9,272 nucleotides of DNA from an uncultured Veillonella sp. (GTDB lineage Bacteria; Bacillota; Negativicutes; Veillonellales; Veillonellaceae). Where the stretch lies: positions 1 through 9,272 of the forward strand of contig URPT01000060.1 of assembly GCA_900549845.1 (NCBI GenBank), given 5' to 3'. The position numbers and the translations under genes are program-made. The notes below the pieces were generated by a model that ran no database searches, was not told the DNA's origin, and worked only from the letters and a program-made list of their open reading frames with translations. Positions 7,659-9,272 of the stretch are shown here, in pieces; within the stretch, counting starts at the first letter, position 1, and each line of letters opens with the position of its first letter.

Positions 7659-7934
7659 TTATTGAGCTGCTTGTTTTAATGCATCAAGAATATCTTCTGT
7701 GATTTTCTTTTTATTAATATAGCTGCGAACAATAGCCACATTCTTGTCTTCAAATTGTTCAGCCAATTCTTTTACAGTTACAATAAGGTCCGCTTTACGG
7801 CCTTGTGCGGCATTAAAATCAATAGATTCAACTTGTGCATCAATACCATTTTCAGCACAGATTTCTTCAATTTTCATTTTTAGCATCAAGCTAGAACCAA
7901 TGCCATTACCGCATACAGTTAATACAGAAATCAT
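7659..7934 (-). CDS. PTS system EIIB component, ascorbate (UlaB/SgaB) type
   Basis: 91 residues, a typical length for a free-standing EIIB of the lactose/ascorbate-like fold. The N-terminal strand and phosphate loop read VLTVCGNGIGSSLMLK, with Cys8 as the phosphorylated residue. The rest alternates strands and helices (VESIDF, ADLIVTVKEL, VAIVRSYI). It takes the phosphate from EIIA and passes it to the sugar held by EIIC. AGGAGG stands four to five bases before the ATG. The gene lies 12 bases after EIIA and 31 bases before EIIC, consistent with cotranscription. Confidence 0.93.
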   Translation of the reverse strand: MISVLTVCGNGIGSSLMLKMKIEEICAENGIDAQVESIDFNAAQGRKADLIVTVKELAEQFEDKNVAIVRSYINKKKITEDILDALKQAAQ

Positions 7935-7946
7935 ACTTGCCTCCTA

Positions 7947-8411
7947 CTAAACGTATTCTTGATCTTCTAAATGCTCGGCCAAGAATGCTTGTACATCTTC
8001 AATACTTTCAAAATCAGCAGCCGCATCTAAAAACTCATCATCCTCAAATAATGTAGCAATATCTGTCAACAACTGAATATGTTCATCCTTGTTCGGAGCA
8101 CACAAAAACAACGCCACAGAAACAGGATCATTGTCAGGACTACCAAAATTCAATGGTTTTTCTAAGGTTACCAATGCAGTACCTACACGTTTTGCCCCAT
8201 TTTCCGGACGAGCATGTGGCATAGCAAGACCTGGTGCCAATACAATATAGGGTCCCATTTCACGCACTACCTCTACCATAGCCTCCGTATAAGATGGATC
8301 AGTAAAACCCGCATCAACCATGAGTTGGCCACCGTGACGAATTACCTCTTCCCACGTTTCTGCAGGATAATGAAAGGATACATTATCCTCAGATAGTAAA
8401 TCTTGTAACAA
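7947..8411 (-). CDS. PTS system EIIA component, mannitol/fructose-type fold (UlaC-like)
   Basis: 154 residues, the normal size for a single-domain PTS EIIA type 2 protein. The active-site region reads APGLAMPHARPE (59-70), with His66 as the phosphorylated residue. Other family wording includes YTEAMVEVVREMGPYIVLAPG upstream and PVSVALFLCAPNKDEHIQLL downstream, where the second conserved His falls. It accepts phosphate from HPr and passes it to EIIB Cys8. The start is a TTG codon at 8409-8411, seven bases after a perfect AGGAGG. No in-frame ATG or GTG fits that ribosome binding site. The stop is TAG. It is the first gene of the operon. Confidence 0.92.
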   Translation of the reverse strand: MLQDLLSEDNVSFHYPAETWEEVIRHGGQLMVDAGFTDPSYTEAMVEVVREMGPYIVLAPGLAMPHARPENGAKRVGTALVTLEKPLNFGSPDNDPVSVALFLCAPNKDEHIQLLTDIATLFEDDEFLDAAADFESIEDVQAFLAEHLEDQEYV

Positions 8412-8448
8412 GCTAACACCTCCTGAATTTACTTACGTACATACTTTT

Positions 8449-8454
8449 ATTATA
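8449..8454 (-). promoter_or_regulatory. Probable -10 box of the PTS operon
   Basis: A consensus TATAAT on the minus strand lies about 38 bases upstream of the EIIA start, between the preceding terminator and the AGGAGG site. No good -35 box is found at 16-18 bases (the region reads TATGAA), so the promoter may need an activator. I saw no clear cre-type catabolite element. Confidence 0.45.
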
Positions 8455-8509
8455 TCCATTCTGTGAGTTTTTTCATATAACAAAATAGGAATTATTATAC
8501 TATACGCAA

Positions 8510-8543
8510 CGAAAAAGGTCCCAATTCAATGAATTGGGACCTT
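8510..8543 (-). terminator. Rho-independent terminator upstream of the PTS operon
   Basis: A perfect 13-bp stem (8515-8527 with 8531-8543, core GGTCCCAATTC) has a 3-base AAT loop. On the minus strand the hairpin ends in CCTTTTTCG, giving a short T-run. It lies 137 bases past the 57-residue gene and before the PTS -10 box. It most likely ends the transcript of that small gene rather than acting as an attenuator. Confidence 0.85.
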
Positions 8544-8679
8544 CTTCGTACTGCTTTGTATTGCACACAGCATATGGTTAGAGAGTAGAGATGTGTTGTA
8601 GTTGAAAGATTTAAATAATGGGTTATTGTAACATAGATTAAAAGTTTATTATGTTGTATATGCTGTGACAATGCCTTAT
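8544..8679 (-). other. 3' region of the small gene; possible structured RNA
   Basis: No reading frame here looks real. The stretch lies between the stop codon of the 57-residue gene and the terminator at 8543. It contains a perfect 10-base inverted repeat, CACAGCATAT (8566-8575) with ATATGCTGTG (8658-8667), enclosing 82 bases. A small AATAA/TTATT stem lies inside (8614-8627). It could be a folded 3' UTR or a small RNA ending at the terminator, but one long-range pairing in AT-rich DNA is weak evidence. Confidence 0.3.
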
Positions 8680-8853
8680 TTATGCATTTCTAGTACATTG
8701 TTGCCTATAGCGTTTATCATTATTGGCCTTGATGGCCATAATTAATGGTTTGAGTGAAAGAAACTCTTCATCACTAAGTCGAATAGTTCTACCAATACGT
8801 TTAATCGGATTACGTGGGCGCCCGGCACCGCGTCTAGTTCCACCCCATGCCAT
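8680..8853 (-). CDS. Small basic protein with GAGRP motif and RHH-like segment
   Basis: 57 residues from an ATG at 8853 to TAA at 8680-8682. The N-terminus is MAWGGTRRGAGRPRNP, a basic GxGRP stretch found in many short phage, plasmid and mobile-element proteins and resembling an AT-hook arm. It is followed by GRTIRLSDEEFLSLKPLI (21-38), which looks like the beta strand and first helix of a ribbon-helix-helix DNA-binding fold. The tail is basic (NDKRYRQQ). A GAGG site lies seven bases before the ATG, and a plausible promoter lies upstream. An overlapping frame (GTG at 8865, with AAGGAG upstream) gives no recognisable protein, whereas this one has clear motifs. DNA binding is an inference; no partner gene is visible. 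Confidence 0.72.
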   Translation of the reverse strand: MAWGGTRRGAGRPRNPIKRIGRTIRLSDEEFLSLKPLIMAIKANNDKRYRQQCTRNA

Positions 8854-8895
8854 ATACATACCTCACTTTTCACTTGAAAAACTCCTTCTACCGAT

Positions 8896-8924
8896 AGTAT
8901 AACCTCCGTTACATAAGTATGCAA
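8896..8924 (-). promoter_or_regulatory. Possible promoter of the 57-residue gene
   Basis: On the minus strand TTGCAT (8919-8924) and TATACT (8896-8901) are 17 bases apart. The -10 matches the consensus at five of six positions; the -35 is weak. The start codon follows about 40 bases downstream of the -10. Confidence 0.42.
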
Positions 8925-9223
8925 TAGTTATTCATTATAAACAGTCCTAAAACAACTATTAAACAAGTAATAAACCGCATTTATTAATAAAATGCATAAT
9001 CAAGAAAAGCACATATTTATAAGCATTTCGCTATATTCAACTTGAAATCTAACATTAATGTTGCCAAATATAGATAAATCGCTTTTATAGAATATAGTAT
9101 TTAAAACCTAGTGTATGCCTACATTCTTTGATGACAGGTTCATAATAAACTACAAAAAATATTAAAATCTGATTGATAAATTGTATAACTCAATTAATCC
9201 AATTCTTAAACAACAGAAATCAG
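8925..9223. other. AT-rich intergenic region without a recognisable gene
   Basis: I see no coding frame with a ribosome binding site on either strand. The notable structure lies at 9031-9073: CTATATT (9031-9037) pairs with AATATAG (9067-9073) around a perfect 12-base palindrome, AACATTAATGTT (9051-9062). An imperfect hairpin, GCATTTATT with AATAAAATGC, lies at 8977-8995. These could be protein-binding sites or remnants of an element end; such short repeats are common in AT-rich DNA. Confidence 0.4.
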
Positions 9224-9268
9224 AACCACCCGTAAAACGGGTGGTTTGCTCACGGGCTATAAGCCCGT
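9224..9268. repeat. Tandem hairpins resembling an IS200/IS605-type end or REP-like unit
   Basis: The first hairpin has a perfect 10-bp stem, AACCACCCGT (9224-9233) with ACGGGTGGTT (9237-9246), and an AAA loop. Five bases later a second has a 7-bp stem, ACGGGCT (9252-9258) with AGCCCGT (9262-9268), and an ATA loop. The GC-rich pair stands out from its AT-rich surroundings. It resembles the subterminal hairpins recognised by Y1 (TnpA) transposases at IS200/IS605 ends, or the tail of a TnpB-linked guide RNA. No transposase gene is in the window, because the sequence ends four bases later. The label rests on pattern memory, not on a match. Confidence 0.42.
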
Positions 9269-9272
9269 AGTA

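Noticed and set aside
8515..8543. Attenuator in the PTS leader
   Set aside because: The likely PTS -10 box (8449-8454) lies downstream of it, and no alternative antiterminator pairing was seen.
8742..8924. Minus-strand frame of 60 codons, with a GTG start at 8865 behind AAGGAG
   Set aside because: It gives no recognisable motifs and overlaps, in another frame, the 57-residue GAGRP protein, which has clear family wording and its own ribosome binding site.

Overview
The window looks like chromosomal DNA from a diderm Firmicute of the Negativicutes, most likely Veillonella or a close relative. It is AT-rich with AGGAGG-type ribosome binding sites. It pairs Firmicute-style genes (a PTS operon, strong intrinsic terminators) with a very large TonB-dependent outer-membrane receptor, which only makes sense in a cell with an outer membrane. 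The genus is inferred from this combination, not proven. Every gene I can support lies on the minus strand, so the window reads from right to left.

Right end (about 9272 to 8515). A pair of tandem hairpins at the very edge (9224-9268) resembles the end of an IS200/IS605-type element or a REP-like unit. An AT-rich stretch with only small inverted repeats follows. Next is a 57-residue gene (8853-8680) whose product has an N-terminal GGTRRGAGRP motif and a ribbon-helix-helix-like segment. Its unannotated 3' region ends at a strong terminator (8515-8543).

Middle (8411 to 5865). Four tightly packed genes form one operon: PTS EIIA, EIIB and EIIC of the ascorbate (Ula/Sga) type, then a small DUF454/YbaN-family membrane protein whose start codon overlaps the EIIC stop. 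A perfect 16-bp stem terminator ends the operon. No ascorbate catabolic genes are present here, so the transported substrate is not known.

Left half (5682 to 1). A PchR-like AraC-family regulator is followed by an outer-membrane receptor gene that runs off the left edge, with at least 1536 codons and no stop. Two nearly identical Fur-like operators (14 of 15 bases the same) lie upstream of these two genes. This suggests an iron-controlled regulator and receptor pair. The receptor has a complete signal peptide, plug and barrel of about 892 residues, ending in a normal terminal beta strand. It then continues, after a Gly/Ala/Thr/Asn-rich linker, into at least 590 further residues that look like a second, porin-type beta barrel. 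This apparent TonB-receptor/porin fusion is the most unusual feature of the window.
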